Program-made: the position numbers and the translations under genes
Part shown: in pieces, positions 11,591 through 22,786 of the stretch
Position numbering within the stretch: the first letter of the stretch is position 1
Layout: every line of letters starts with the position of its first letter
From: Oscarella lobularis
Lineage: Eukaryota > Porifera > Homoscleromorpha > Homosclerophorida > Oscarellidae
Length of the DNA stretch: 64,000 bases
Assembly (NCBI RefSeq): GCF_947507565.1
Contig: NC_089184.1
Location: 2,356,001-2,420,000 of the forward strand
Direction of reading: 5' to 3'
Notes under the pieces: generated by a model
Told to the model about the DNA's origin: nothing
The model's input: the letters and a program-made list of their open reading frames with translations, nothing else
Database searches by the model: none

Positions 11591-11949
11591 CAGCAAGGAA
11601 TCTACACAGATTCAAAATCATGATTACTGTAGCAAAAGGCTACGGAATACGAACCGTTTCGTCTTTGCATCCGATACATTTTGCAAATCTGTACAGGGCG
11701 TTTGACCGTTATGCCTTCTCGACATTTTGCATGCCTTGTAGAGAGAGCGATACAAAATGAGGAGTACCCTGTGCAACACCCAGACACTCTAAAATGACTT
11801 GAAAAAGCTTCATTCGTAAATAGGAGTTGCGAAGAAAAATTTTTGCATAGATGATAAAATGGCTTTTGGTTTGTCACGATTACCTTATCGGAAAACGTCA
11901 TAGAGTCAAAGGCGCATTGCAACATGTTGCCATTGCCTGTTTGAAGTTC

Positions 11950-12371
11950 AGAATCTACAGTTTTGAAGTCAGTTTGCGTGGGAACAAATGTTTCTGAAAA
12001 AATCGCTGTCGTCATGTTTTGAAGAGCAGCAGTTGGGGACTTAAAGTGAGAAATATATTTCCGTCGTGCTCTACTCAGACACGCCATTGCTAAGATAGAA
12101 CTGTAATAAAAATAGGGAACGTATCTAGTATACGAATTAAACCTATGCGGGGTCGAGACGCAATATTTTTGTCCATTTCCTTGGCTACTTTGACCCACAG
12201 AAGTTCTCTCCTACTGTCTTTCGGCCGACAATTTGGTCTTAGTTTGCTGACTGGTTCAAGGAGGCGCATGTCTTCCTCGTGCGTCCACCCCAGTGTATCG
12301 TTCTTAGTCGCGTGTTCTCCAACAAAAGTCGTTGCAAGTTCAGTTTCTTGGAGTACCTCTGCAGGATTCAC
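11950..12371 (-). CDS. Possible Myb/SANT-like DNA-binding gene
   Basis: From the ATG at 12369-12371 the first exon reads MNPAEVLQETELATTFVGEH, then LGWTHEEDMRLLEPVSKL and SRRELLWVKVAKEMD. The spaced W-T-x-E-E-D and L-W-x-x-V-A pattern is that of Myb/SANT-like domains found in transcription regulators and in Harbinger-type accessory proteins. A donor near 12146 (ATAG|GT) and an acceptor before CAATGGCG (about 12090) give a second exon beginning AMACLSRARRKYISHFKSP. That exon does not match anything I know, and the 3' boundary is uncertain. Only the first exon is supported by a domain. Confidence 0.4.
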
Positions 12372-12859
12372 ATTGAAATTCTCTTTTCATTCGCTTCAGA
12401 TTCCTTAGAGTCTGAAGAGCGTGTTGGTCGGTCCTATTTAACATCTTTGGCAGGAAAAGAAAACTAACGCATACTGAAGACGCAGGCAATAAAAAGGTTG
12501 GCGCCTAATGAATACCCAGGAAAAATGTTATTGTGTCTATTTGTAATCTCATAGAACGACGATGATTCAGCTGATAGCAGTGATGCGTCTGAAAGCGATT
12601 TGAATGCAAGCGATACGGATACCGTTTCTTTTGAGATGGACACTGTCAATGTGACCAAAAGCAAGGCATTTAAAACACCAAAAATTGTTCTATTTTCTAC
12701 AGCTCTTTTCCTCGTTTACAGACATTACGTGCCACATCATCATCGGCAGAGTCTAATGACACTGTTGCAATTTATGTGCAAGAAAGAATTGTATTTGCCG
12801 AAAAAGCGGACTCAAGTGCACCGAACTCTGTCATCTCGGAAAGCCTCAATGCGTCAACA

Positions 12860-13090
12860 AAGATGCTGACCCCGTCGCAACTTTACTTAAGTTTTGACGC
12901 AAATGCAAATGCCGTCGCTTGTTTACTCAACTTTTGTAGGCAATTGCAAGTGCGGACGCACCTTTACTTAAGTTTTGAGCCAATTGCAAGTGACGTCGCT
13001 CGTTTACTTAAGTTTCAAGTGCCGTCGCTCGTTTACCTAAGTTTTGTGCCGTCGCACGTTTACTTAAGTTTTTGCTTAGCCCAGCTTAAA
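12860..13090. repeat. Minisatellite with TTTACTTAAGTTTTG core
   Basis: Five imperfect copies of a unit containing GTCGC-(T/A)CGTTTACTTAAGTTTTG are spaced about 25-75 bp apart (CTTTACTTAAG at 12885, 12962, 13001 and variants to 13070). Some copies include a CAATTGCAAGTG spacer. No coding sense. Confidence 0.7.
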
Positions 13091-13119
13091 CCAGTAGCCC
13101 AACTTTGCGCAGTTATGGG

Positions 13120-13500
13120 TTAGGTAGCGCACTTGCCTTTCCGGAAGGAAATTCTTAGCGCAGACACCACCTGGAAAAATATGTGACGTCAGAACCTGAC
13201 TGCGGTGTCAGATTTAAAAACTCTTGAAATTTGAGAATTCTAAGTCTTGGCTTAGCGCAATTGCCTTTCCTGAAGGAAATTCTTAGCGCAGACAAGCTTT
13301 GAAAATCATGCGACGTCAGACAACCTGTCAGCGATGTCAAATAATAAACATTTTAAAATTTGAGAATTCTAAGTATTTGCTTAGCGCACATGACTTTTCG
13401 AAAGGAAATTCTTAGCGCAGACACCACTTTGAAAAATATATGACGTCAGACAACAAGTCGGTTGTGTCAGATTTTCAAAATATTGAAATTACTGGAGAGA
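13120..13500. repeat. Three tandem copies of a ~129-bp repeat
   Basis: TTAGCGCA...CCTTTCC-GAAGGAAATTCTTAGC recurs at about 13123, 13251 and 13380, followed each time by ATGCGACGTCAGA and a TGTCAGAT block, giving a period of 128-130 bp. Each unit contains the inverted pair TCC(G/T)GAAGGA and GAGAATTCT. The third copy runs out near 13480. Confidence 0.8.
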
Positions 13501-13762
13501 TTTTTATCGTCATTATTGCCGTCATCATTTCGGACGATAATGCGGCGAACGTCCGTCGCTTGACGTCGTTCTCGCTTTATGTCGTTGCCAATCTTTTTGA
13601 GAACGGCGGGACGATCCGAAAAGGGAACGCACGCTATATTCGAGGCTACGGTATTACGATTGTAGCAACGAGTCTTTCAGTGAAAACTCGTTGCGTATTC
13701 TCGTACGTCGCCTGTGACGACGTCGTACGGAGGTAGCGTACCGATTTGCCTTTTGCGACAGC

Positions 13763-13840
13763 ATTAAATAAGAGCTACTTCGACTGATTTATAGCGTACA
13801 ATATGCAATTAATTTTAAAATGATGCCCCATTAGGAACCG
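13763..13840 (+). repeat. Isolated monomer of the 30-35 kb satellite
   Basis: The sequence AAATAAGAGCTACTTCGACT, then GATTTATAGCGTA...ATATGCAATTAATTTT and CCCCATTAGGAACCGG matches the consensus of the ~135-bp satellite that fills 30.1-35.4 kb. It directly abuts the left edge of the 32-bp satellite. Confidence 0.85.
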
Positions 13841-13935
13841 GTGACGACACGTAACGGCGTTTATATTAACTTGTGACAACACGTGACGGCGTTTATATTA
13901 AACTGTGACAACACAAGACGACGTTTATAACAATC
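13841..13935. repeat. 32-bp satellite, left remnant (3 units)
   Basis: Three units of the type GTGACAACACGTGACGGCGT then TTATATTAA precede the first retrotransposon. They are the left part of the array continued at 19236, cut by the element at a TCAA. Confidence 0.85.
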
Positions 13936-14047
13936 TCAAGGGAAGTTTAATACAGGTTAAACGCGGTTGATATCTACCGTCATGATGATTTAAGGCGCGG
14001 GCGGTGTCTGGTATTGCCATTCGCCGCCTTCGCGCAGACCGAATTTT
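13936..14047 (+). repeat. Split direct repeat A1
   Basis: 112 bp beginning TCAAGGGAAGTTTAATACAG; repeated at 18921-19032 (A2) with only a few substitutions. It contains the 5' leader region before gag. Confidence 0.9.
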
Positions 14048-14091
14048 TTTTGTCTTCCCGAAATTTTTCTCTTCGCGTTTTTGAACCGTGC

Positions 14092-14726
14092 ATGGCTGAT
14101 CAGAACCAAGCTGTCGGACAACAAGGACAAGACGGACAGCGTCAACAAGGGCAGGCGCCGCAGGGAAAAAATCCGCCTGCGCCCCAGCCGCCCCAGCCGC
14201 CCCAGCAACCGCCCGTCCTACCTCAACCACAGCCGCAAGTGGCTCAAGCGCCGCAGCCCGCGCAGCCACTCGTTCCAGTGCAGGCGGTCCCCGTACCTAT
14301 GCAGGACTTCGTCGCGCAAATTGTACAGCAAACCGTGGCAGCGCTGAGGACAGGTAATTTGGGGCAACGGGCGCGCAGGGTTCAAAGATCGAGCAAAAGC
14401 GCCCCCCTTCCCTCGGCGTACCGTCCCCACCTGGCGTCCGTCTCGCCGGCACATCGATTCCGCGCCCCGTTCCCACGTCGTGCAAAGACGTTTAGCGTAG
14501 ACCCCCGCCCGTTTCGCGTCCCGTTCCCTTGCGAAGCGTCGGATAATTACGAGGCGCAACTCTTCCAGACGCTCCCCGGGGGATCGTTTGCCTGCGCAGC
14601 CCCAGCAGGGGCTCCCGCCGCAGCGCGTCGCGAATGCGCCGCCACAGTAGGCGCCGCCGCTTCAGCAGCAGCAACATCACCAGCAACAACAGCCGCTGCA
14701 GCAGCAACAACAGCAGCAGCAGCCAC

Positions 14727-14772
<46 letters not shown>

Positions 14773-15748
14773 ACCGCAGCCACCGCAGCCACATCCGCCG
14801 CAACAGCTGCAGCCGCAGCTGGGAAACCTGCCGCCGCCCGGCCTCCTCCAGGGTTTGCATGTGGAGCATCACGCTCCGCCAGCAAATCCTGTTGGGCAAC
14901 TAGAGCCGCTCGCGGACAATCCGGCGTGGTTCGAGGCGCTAATGCCGCTGGCGAAAAAACCACCTCGGGCGACGCCGCCTTTTTCGTTGGGAAACTCTCT
15001 GGGCGTAGTCCCAGGGCGCATCGTGGACAAAATCGCCGCGCGCGAGTACGTCGATCTGGCCGAGCTGCTCCCCGACAATGCGGAGTTGCTGCGGCGCGAG
15101 GGAGAGCGCGACATGTGGCCCTCGCCCACAGCTGGTTCTCGTTCGTTGCGACGCATCACTTCAATCGCGCAATGGGTTCACGCCTTCGCGGCTTTTGCCG
15201 CGGTGGAGGTGTCGCAACGCCCTAGTCGGGCATTGGAAATGCTGGGGTACATACGGCTAGTGGTGCGCCTAACGGAGAAATGCCATTTGCGCAACCCGTT
15301 GGGGTGGCTCAGCTACGACACGTTCTTTCGCCAAAAGGCGGCGGCGGAGCAAAACCTGTCCTGGGCGAAGCAGGACACGGACCTCGTCACTGACCACGTG
15401 CTGGCCCCTGAGGACTCGGCGTGCTCCATTTGCGGCGCTGGCGATCTTAAGGCGGCTGTCTGCTCGTTGCGTCCAAGGGAGTCGGGCGCGGTGGCGTCTC
15501 CGCGCGCGGTGGCGTCTCCGAGCGCGGCAGCGAACGCGGGCTCTCGACGCCCTCAGAAAAGCGATCCGTGCCGGCTCTTCAATTTTGCGCCGACGGGCTG
15601 CGGCTATGGCTCGCGCTGCGTGTTTCGCCACGTGTGCGACAAGTGCGGGAATAAAGGTCATCGGGCGGCGGAGTGTCAGGCAACGGGGAAGCAGCAGCAG
15701 CAACCAACGCCGCAAGGGCCTAGGGCGCAGTCACCCAGGCCCCAGTAG
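14092..15748 (+). CDS. Gag-like protein of retrotransposon copy 1
   Basis: Exon 1 begins at the ATG at 14092 (MADQNQAVGQQGQDGQRQQG), is Pro/Gln-rich, and ends near 14351 at a CAG|GTAATT donor. The downstream exon, in another frame, holds a long CAG/CAA polyglutamine tract (about 14664-14775), then a globular region (WFEALMPLAKK ... VDLAELLPDNAELLRR) and, at the C-terminus, a CCCH finger (C-x8-C-x5-C-x3-H, FAPTGCGYGSRCVFRH) with a zinc knuckle CDKCGNKGHRAAEC. Zinc fingers of this kind bind the element RNA in virus-like particles. An in-frame TAG at 14648-14650 lies just before polyQ; it is harmless if the acceptor is TTCAG at about 14663, disabling if the acceptor is at about 14569. The other two frames of the tract give poly-Ala and poly-Ser and are not real. 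Confidence 0.7.
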
Positions 15749-15920
15749 ACCCGCGCGTAACTGCCCCGATTAGCGTTTTTGTTTTGTGTTGGGCTCGTGT
15801 TGCCCCAGTCCGCGTGCAGTGGCTTTATTTGGGGACTTGCAATAAACCGTTTTTTGCTGGTTACTAGAAACGTGTGGTCTTTCGGCGGGCGCGTACCGTT
15901 CGTGGCAGGCGCTTGGGGCG

Positions 15921-17686
15921 TTGGACGCCGCGAATGCCACGACAGATCCAAGCTTGGAGATCTGGGACACACCATCCTTGTCGCCGGTGGTTCCACAGGC
16001 GTGGGCGGAGAGCTTACGGCGCCACCCCGACCAACGGTTTACCGCGTGGCTGCTGCGCGGACTCTCGGAAGGCTTTCGAATTGGCTATGGCTGCGGGAGC
16101 GGAAAGCGAACTCGCGCAAGCCGCAACTTGCAATCCGCGCGGGAACACCCTGCGGTAGTGGACGAGTATCTCAACGGCGAAATTTTGGCAGGCAGAGTGG
16201 TGGGCCTGGTACCGGACGCTCAGACGCACTTGGTGCGCCTGAGTCCCTTTGGTGTGATTCCCAAGTCCGGCCAGCCGGGTCGGTGGCGGCTAATCGTCGA
16301 CCTATTGTCTCCGCGAGGCAGCAGCGTCAATGACGGTATTCGCCCCGAATGGGGCTCAACGAAGTACATTCGGGTCGAGGACGCCGTACGGCATTGCTGG
16401 CAATTGGGCGCAGGGGCAACATTGGCGAAGCTGGACATACAAAGCGCCTATCGCATAATTCCAGTGCACCCCGCGGATCGCCATCTCCTGGGCATGCGAT
16501 GGCGAGGCAGGGTGTATGTGGACACGGTGTTACCATTCGGCTTGCGTTCGGCACCGGCGATTTTTTCCGCAGTAGCAGACGCGCTACTGTGGATCATGTA
16601 CAAGCGAGGCGTCCGCGGTGGCATGCACTACTTGGACGACTTCCTCTTCATCGGCCGCCCGCAGTCCCAGGATTGCGCGCAGCAGTTGCAGGCAATGCTG
16701 CGGGTGTGCGAGGAGCTGGGTGTGCCCGTCGCGCGCGGCAAGATCGGAGGCCCTAGCACAACGCTTGTGTTCTTGGGAATCGAGCTCGACACCGTGGCGG
16801 GAGTACTGCACCTTCCGCAGGAAAAGTTGCAGCGCCTACGACAGGAGATCCGGCACTGGCAGGCACGGAGGGCAGGAACAAAACGGGAGCTGCTGTGGCT
16901 CATCGGGTCGCTACAGCACGCAGCGTCCGTCGTACCGGCAGGCCGCTCCTTTACGCGCCGGCTGATTGACGCGTCCAAGAGCCGCCGTCAGCTGGCTCAG
17001 TACGTTCGCCTAAATGCGGAGGCAAGGGCTGACCTGCAGAGGTGGAGCGCGTTCTTCGAACGATGGAATGGGAAAGGCTTCTTTGCTACACTTGCAGCGG
17101 AATCTCGGTTCGTTGTGGGGACCGACGCCTCCGGCTGTGGGGCTGCGGGGCCGTATGGGCGTTGCACTGGTTTCGTTGGGCTTGGTCGGCTCCGTGAGCT
17201 CCCCTCCCGATCGCACCAAAAGAGCTTCTTTCGGTCGTACTCGCGGCGGCGGTGTGGGGCGAGAGCTGGTCGAAAGCGTCGGTTCTCCTAGGGTGCGACA
17301 ACACGGTGGTCGTGGCGGCGGTGCGGTCGGGGTCAAGCAGGGACGCGGCGCTTATGCCGCTCCTGCGTACGCTTCAGTTCTTTGCGGCGCACTTCGGGTT
17401 CGCATGGAGGGCGCGACATATCCCGGGAGAACAGAACACCCTCGCGGACGGGCTCTCGCGCAACGTTTCTCCCGCCACGCTAAGGACGTCTTTTCCGCAG
17501 CTGGCCGCCGCGCCGACGCCGATCCCAGGGACGCTGCTGGAGCTGGTGACGCCGCCGGGATTGCCTTGGAATGAGCCGCGGTGGAGGGAGCTCTTTCACG
17601 ATACACTGCGCAAGGTGTCGCGGACTCCACGCGGAGATCTTACGCCTCTGGACTCCGCCGGTTCGAACGTTTTTGCGAGCAGGTAG
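15921..17686 (+). pseudogene. Reverse transcriptase-RNase H of copy 1
   Basis: The frame from 15921 (456 aa) has RT motifs WRLIVDLLSPRG (about 122), KLDIQSAYR with catalytic D172, LPFGLRSAP (about 204) and the active-site HYLDD (D239-D240). RNase H starts at TDASG (401-405). The RNase H remainder (LLGCDNTVVV, ARHIPGEQNTLADGLSR) is in a different frame at 17252-17686; comparison with copy 2 shows a one-base shift near 17135 and a TGA at about 17205. The protein would copy the element RNA into cDNA. Spacing from gag is about 170 bp, so expression needs its own initiation or splicing. Because of the shift and stop I call it non-functional as written. Confidence 0.8.
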
Positions 17687-18537
17687 GTTTGCAGGGTCTG
17701 CCAGCCTCGGAGCGCGTGCTCTTGCTATTTTGCGCAGCCCTGGCAAGAGAGGGGTTAAGATACTCCACAATAAAATCTTACCTGGCTGCGGTTCGCAATG
17801 GGCAAGTCGTCGCGGGTCTGGGCGATCCGTTCGCAACATCCATGCCGTTGCTTGTTCTTATGCTAAACAGTATCAAGCGAGAACAAGGGCGGCCAGCGGC
17901 GGATCCCCGTCTCCCCATCACACCGGTGATTCTTCGTCAGCTGCGGGCGGTGTGGGGACAAACGCCCCATCGATGGGACTCGACCATGCTGTGGGCGGCA
18001 TGCACGTTCGCCTTCTTCGGTTTCTTGCGCGCAGGCGAGTTCACCGTCGACTCGGTAGCGGCGTTTGATCCCGAGCGTCATCTTTCGCCCGACGACGTGT
18101 CGACGGATTCGCTGGAGAACCCGTCGTTCGTCAAACTGCGGATCAAGCAGTCGAAGACGGACCCGTTCTGTCGCGGCGTCTCAATTGTCCTAGGACGAAC
18201 ACACGCGGACCTCTGCCCGGTAGACGCACTACTCGCGTACCTGGCTCGCCGTCGCTTCGCGCCGGGTCCGTTGTTTACGTTCGAGAATGACGGAGCGCTA
18301 TCACGGGCGGCGCTCGTCGATCAAGTGCGGCGAGCTCTAACGTCAGCAGGCGTCGACGCGACTCGCTTCGCGGGCCACAGCTTCCGAATCGGAGCGGCGA
18401 CGACGGCAGCGGCGCGCGGACTCGACGACTCAACGATCCAAACGCTCGGTCAATGGAAAAACGCCACGTTCACACGCTACATTCGTCTAGACGAGCGGCA
18501 GCTGGCGCGATACAGCCGCGCGCTGGCTACAGAGTAA
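17581..18537 (+). CDS. Tyrosine recombinase of copy 1
   Basis: 318 aa, beginning in overlap with the end of the RNase H frame. Residues 1-100 form the SAM-like core-binding part (ADSTRRSYASGLRRFERFCE). The catalytic part has R150 (FFGFLRAGEF), a probable K192 (IKQSKTD), H266-x-x-R269 (GHSFRIGAAT), W292 and the nucleophile Y300 (TRYIRLD), so all expected residues are present. It would insert circular cDNA without a target duplication, as in DIRS-order elements. The first ATG may not be the true start, because copy 2 is fused in frame to RNase H. It ends at TAA 18535-18537. Confidence 0.88.
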   Translation: MEGALSRYTAQGVADSTRRSYASGLRRFERFCEQVGLQGLPASERVLLLFCAALAREGLRYSTIKSYLAAVRNGQVVAGLGDPFATSMPLLVLMLNSIKREQGRPAADPRLPITPVILRQLRAVWGQTPHRWDSTMLWAACTFAFFGFLRAGEFTVDSVAAFDPERHLSPDDVSTDSLENPSFVKLRIKQSKTDPFCRGVSIVLGRTHADLCPVDALLAYLARRRFAPGPLFTFENDGALSRAALVDQVRRALTSAGVDATRFAGHSFRIGAATTAAARGLDDSTIQTLGQWKNATFTRYIRLDERQLARYSRALATE

Positions 18538-18791
18538 ATAGCATCCGCGTACTCAGGAGTCCAGCGCGCGTTAGCGACGCAGACCGGTTCTTTGTTGCAT
18601 GTTTTGTGAGCGTGGCGAGTTCGTTGTTGCGTTCTTCGGGCGAGTGGAGAGCGTACTAGGGTGTTGGTTAGGTTAGTCGCGCCAGCAGGTTCCCACGGGC
18701 GGAAACCACAACTATGCTAAGTGGGTGTGGGGTTGATCCCGTCTTGGGGGACGTCGCTCCGGCCCCGTTGGGACCGATCGCGACGGTCTGT

Positions 18792-18924
18792 TGGGGGCTC
18801 GGATTCGGCTTGGCTCGAATCGGTCCGACGTGATCGGAGGTGAGCCGGGCGGAAACGTTCTCCCTAGCGTGCGTTAGGCCCAATCCTGAGCAGCACAGGG
18901 CAATTCACAGGTAAGATATATCAA
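18792..18924 (+). repeat. Split direct repeat B1
   Basis: 133 bp starting TGGGGGCTCGGATTCGGCTT; repeated at 19102-19235 (B2). Ends GTAAGATATATCAA, overlapping the first bases of A2. Confidence 0.9.
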
Positions 18925-19032
18925 GGGAAGTTTAATACAGGTTAAACGCGGTTGATATCTACCGCCATGATGATTTAAGGCGCGGACGGTGTCTGGTATC
19001 GCCATTCGCCGCCTTCGCGAAGACCGAATTTT
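18921..19032 (+). repeat. Split direct repeat A2
   Basis: Second copy of the 112-bp A repeat found at 13936-14047, placed between B1 and B2. Confidence 0.9.
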
Positions 19033-19101
19033 CCCACCCTCTCTCCCGTGCTGCTCCGGGGGCCGCACCCGCTTCTCCGTCCTTCGGACGTGACTCGCCG
19101 C

Positions 19102-19235
19102 TGGGGGCTCGGATTCGGCTTGGCTCGAATCGGACCGACGTGATCGGCGGCGAGCCGGGCGAAAACGTTTCTCCCTAGCGCGCGTTAGGCCCAATCCTGA
19201 GCAGCACAGGGCAACTCAAAGGTAAGATATATCAA
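19102..19235 (+). repeat. Split direct repeat B2
   Basis: Second copy of the B repeat. The satellite resumes directly afterwards (TCGGCATATGAGG). Confidence 0.9.
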
Positions 19236-22200
19236 TCGGCATATGAGGCGTGTATATTAACCAGTGACGGCACACTACGGCGTTCATATTAATCTCATTC
19301 GGCACGTGACCACGTTTATATTAAACAGAAACGGCACATTACCGCGTTTAGATTACTTAGAAACGGCACCTATGGGCGTTTTATTAACAAGTGACGGCAC
19401 TGGACGGTGTTTAGGATAATCTGAGTCATCACGTGACGGCTTTTATATCAACCTGTAACGGCACGTGACGGCATTTATATTAACAACTGACGGCACATGA
19501 AGGCGTTTATAATAAATTCAATCTGCACATGACAGCGTTTATATTAACCTGTGACGAGACGTGACGGCGTTCATATTAACCTGTGAGGGCACGTGACGGC
19601 GTCTATATTAACGTGTGACGACACGTGTTGGCGTTTATATTTACCACTGACGGCACATGACTGTGTTTATGATGATCTTAATTGCCACATTACGGCGGTA
19701 ATAATAATCTCAAACGGCACATGACCTCGTTTATATTAACCTGTGACGGCACGTGACGGCGTTTATATTAACCTGTAATGACACGTGACGGCGTTTATAT
19801 TAACCTGTGACAGCACGAGAGAGCGTTTATATTAACCTGTAACGACACTTGACGGCGTTTATATTAACCACTGACGGCACATGACTGCGTTTATATTAAC
19901 CTGTGGAAACAATTGACGGCGTTTACATTAACGTGTGCCATTACGTGAGGGAGTTTATATTAACCTGTGATTACACGTGACGGCGTTTATATTAACCACT
20001 GACTGCACTTGACGGCATTTATATTAATCTCATTCAGCACATTACGACGTGTATATTAACCAGTGACGGCACACTACGGCGTTCATATTGATCTGATTCG
20101 GCACGTGACAACGTTTATATTAACCAGAAACGGCACATGACGGCATTGATATTACTTAGAAACGGCAAGTGACGGCGTTTTGTTAACAGGTGACGGCACA
20201 TTACGGTGTTTAGAATAATCTGAGTCGTCACTTTACTGCGTTTATATCAACAAGTAACAGCACGAGAGGGCGTATATATTAACCTGTGACGACACGTGAC
20301 GGCGTTTATAATAACCACTGACGGCACATGACAGCGTTTATATTAAGCTGTGACGGCCCGTGACGGCGTTTATATTAACCTGTGACGATACTTAATGCCG
20401 TTTATATTAATCAATGACGGCACCTGACGGCGTTTATAATAATCACAATCAGCACATGTCGGCGTTTATATTAACCTGTGACGGCACGTGACGGCGGTTA
20501 TATTAACCACTGACGGCGCATGACGGTGTTTATGATAATCTCATTCGGCACATTAGGGCGTATATAATAATCTCAATCGGGACATTACGGCGTTTATATT
20601 AACCTGTAACGGCACGTGACGGCGTTTATATTACCACTGACGGCACATGACGTCGTTAATAATAATCTCAATTGGCACATGACCTCGTTTATATTAACCT
20701 GTGACGGCACGTTTTGACGTTTATATTAACCTGTGACGACACGTGAGGGCGTTTATATTAACCTGTGACGGCACGTTTTGACGTTTATATTAACCTGTGA
20801 CGACACGTGACGGCGTTTATATTAACCCGTGACGACACGTGATGGCGTTTATATTAATCACTGACGGCACATGACGCCGTTTATAATAATCTCAATCAGC
20901 ACATGACGGCGATTATATTAACCTGTGACCGAACGTGACGGCGTTTACATTAACCTGTTACGACACGTGAGGGTGTTTATATTGACCTGTGATGACAGAT
21001 GACGGCGTTTATGTTAACCTGTGACGGCACTTGACGGCATTTATATTAACCACTGACGGCACTTGACGGCATTTGTAATAATGTCATTTGGCACATTACA
21101 GCGTGCATATTAACCAGTGACGGCACACTACGTCGTCTATATTAATCTGGTTCGGCACGTGACGACGTTTATATTAACCAGAAACGGCACATGACGGCGT
21201 TGATATTACTTAGAAACGGCAAGTGACGGTGTTTTGTTAACAAGTGACGGCACGTGACGGTGTTTAGAATAATATAAGTCGTCACGTGACTGCGTTTTTA
21301 TTAACATGTAACGGCACGTGTGGGCGTTAGTATTTACCAATGACTTCACATGTCGGCGTTCATAATAATCTCAATGGGCACATAACGGTGTTTATATTAA
21401 CGTGTGACGGCATGTGACGGCGTCTATATTAGCCTGCGATTGCTCGTGACGGCGTTTATATTAACCTTTGACGGCACGTGACGGCGTTTATACTAACCTG
21501 TGACGACAAGTGACGGCGTTTGTTTTACCCACTGACAGCACATGACGGCGTTTCATTAACAAGTGACGGCACATCATGGTGTTTAGATTAATCTGAGTCG
21601 TCACGTGACTTCGTTTCATTAACAAGTGTCGGCACATGATAGTGTTTAGATTAATCTGAGTCGTCAAGTGACGGCGTTTCTATTAACCTGTGACGGCACG
21701 TGACGGCGTTTATATTAACAATTGTCGGCTCTTTAGGGCGTTTATATTAACCTGTAAGGGCACGTTACAGCGTTTATATTAACTTGTGACGGCACGTGAC
21801 GGCGTTTATATTAACCTGTGACAACACGTTTTAAAGTTTATATTTACCAGTGACGGCGCATGACGGCGTTTATAATAATCTCAATCGGCGCATTACGGCG
21901 TTTATATTAACCTGTGACGGCACGTTTTAAAGTTTATATTTACCAATGACGGCACATGACTTCCTTTATAATAATCTCAATCGGCGCATGACGGTTTTTA
22001 TATTAACCTGTGACGGCACGTGACGGCGTTTATATTAACCTGTGTCGAAACGTGACGGCGTTACTATTAACTACTGAGGGCACTTGACGGCGTTCATATT
22101 ACCCAGAAACGGCACCTGACGGCGTTTTATTAACAATTGACGGCACATGACGGTGTTAAGATTATTCTGAGTCGTCACGTGACGGCGTTTTTATTAACAA

Positions 22201-22491
22201 GTGACGGCACGTGACGGCGCTAATATTAACCACTGAGGGCACATTACGGTGTTTATATTTAACTCTGACGACTTGTGATTGCGTTTATATTAACCCCTGA
22301 CGGCACGTGACGGCGTTTATATTAAACTTCGACGACACGTGACGGCGTTTATATTAACCTGTGGCGGCACATGACGGCCTTTATAATAATCTCAATCGGC
22401 GCATGACGGCTTGTATATTAACCAGTGTCGTCACATTGCGGCGATCGTATTAATCTGATTCGGCACGTGACCGCGTTTTATTAATTGACGA
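19236..22491. repeat. 32-bp satellite array, central block (~100 units)
   Basis: The commonest unit is CCTGTGACGGCACGTGACGG then CGTTTATATTAA (32 bp). Substitutions are frequent but most units keep the CACGTG or CACATG core and TTTATATTAA. Longer-range variants (for example the run ending ATAATCTCAATCGGCACATG, or CAGAAACGGCACATGACG) recur at intervals, so a higher-order structure probably exists. No coding capacity. Confidence 0.95.
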
Positions 22492-22786
22492 CTGTTCCTG
22501 TGGAGGCAATTGCCACTTGGGCGTTTGGTCGTAGCGCGCGAGGGGCCCGGGTGTTAGTGCACCGCTAATCCGGGAAGGATCAACCAGGCAGGTGCGGATA
22601 CCATCCGAACGCCCCAAGAGAGCAAACGGGGTACTTGTTGCCCGTTTGCATCCCCCAAGGACGGGGATGAAATTCTACGCCGATTCCCCGCCCGCCACGA
22701 CCGGCCCCCAGCGCGTTCTATATCCGGGAACCCGCGTATCGCACGTTTATTATTGTGTCTCGACGCGTATTTACCACGACGGTATT

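Larger units (their letters stand above)
13936..19235 (+). mobile_element. Tyrosine-recombinase retrotransposon, copy 1 (Ngaro/PAT-like)
   Basis: The order is repeat A1 (13936-14047), gag, RT-RNase H, tyrosine recombinase, repeat B1 (18792-18924), A2 (18921-19032), B2 (19102-19235). This A1-ORFs-B1-A2-B2 split direct repeat is diagnostic of PAT/Ngaro-type elements of the DIRS order, which integrate with a tyrosine recombinase in place of a DDE integrase. The element lies within one 32-bp satellite unit, with TCAA shared at both borders. RNase H carries a frameshift and a stop, so the copy is probably not autonomous. Confidence 0.9.

Noticed and set aside
14634-14963. Long poly-Ala, poly-Ser, poly-Leu frames over the CAG tract
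   Set aside because: They are the wrong frames of the polyglutamine part of gag; the Gln frame joins the conserved C-terminal Gag region.
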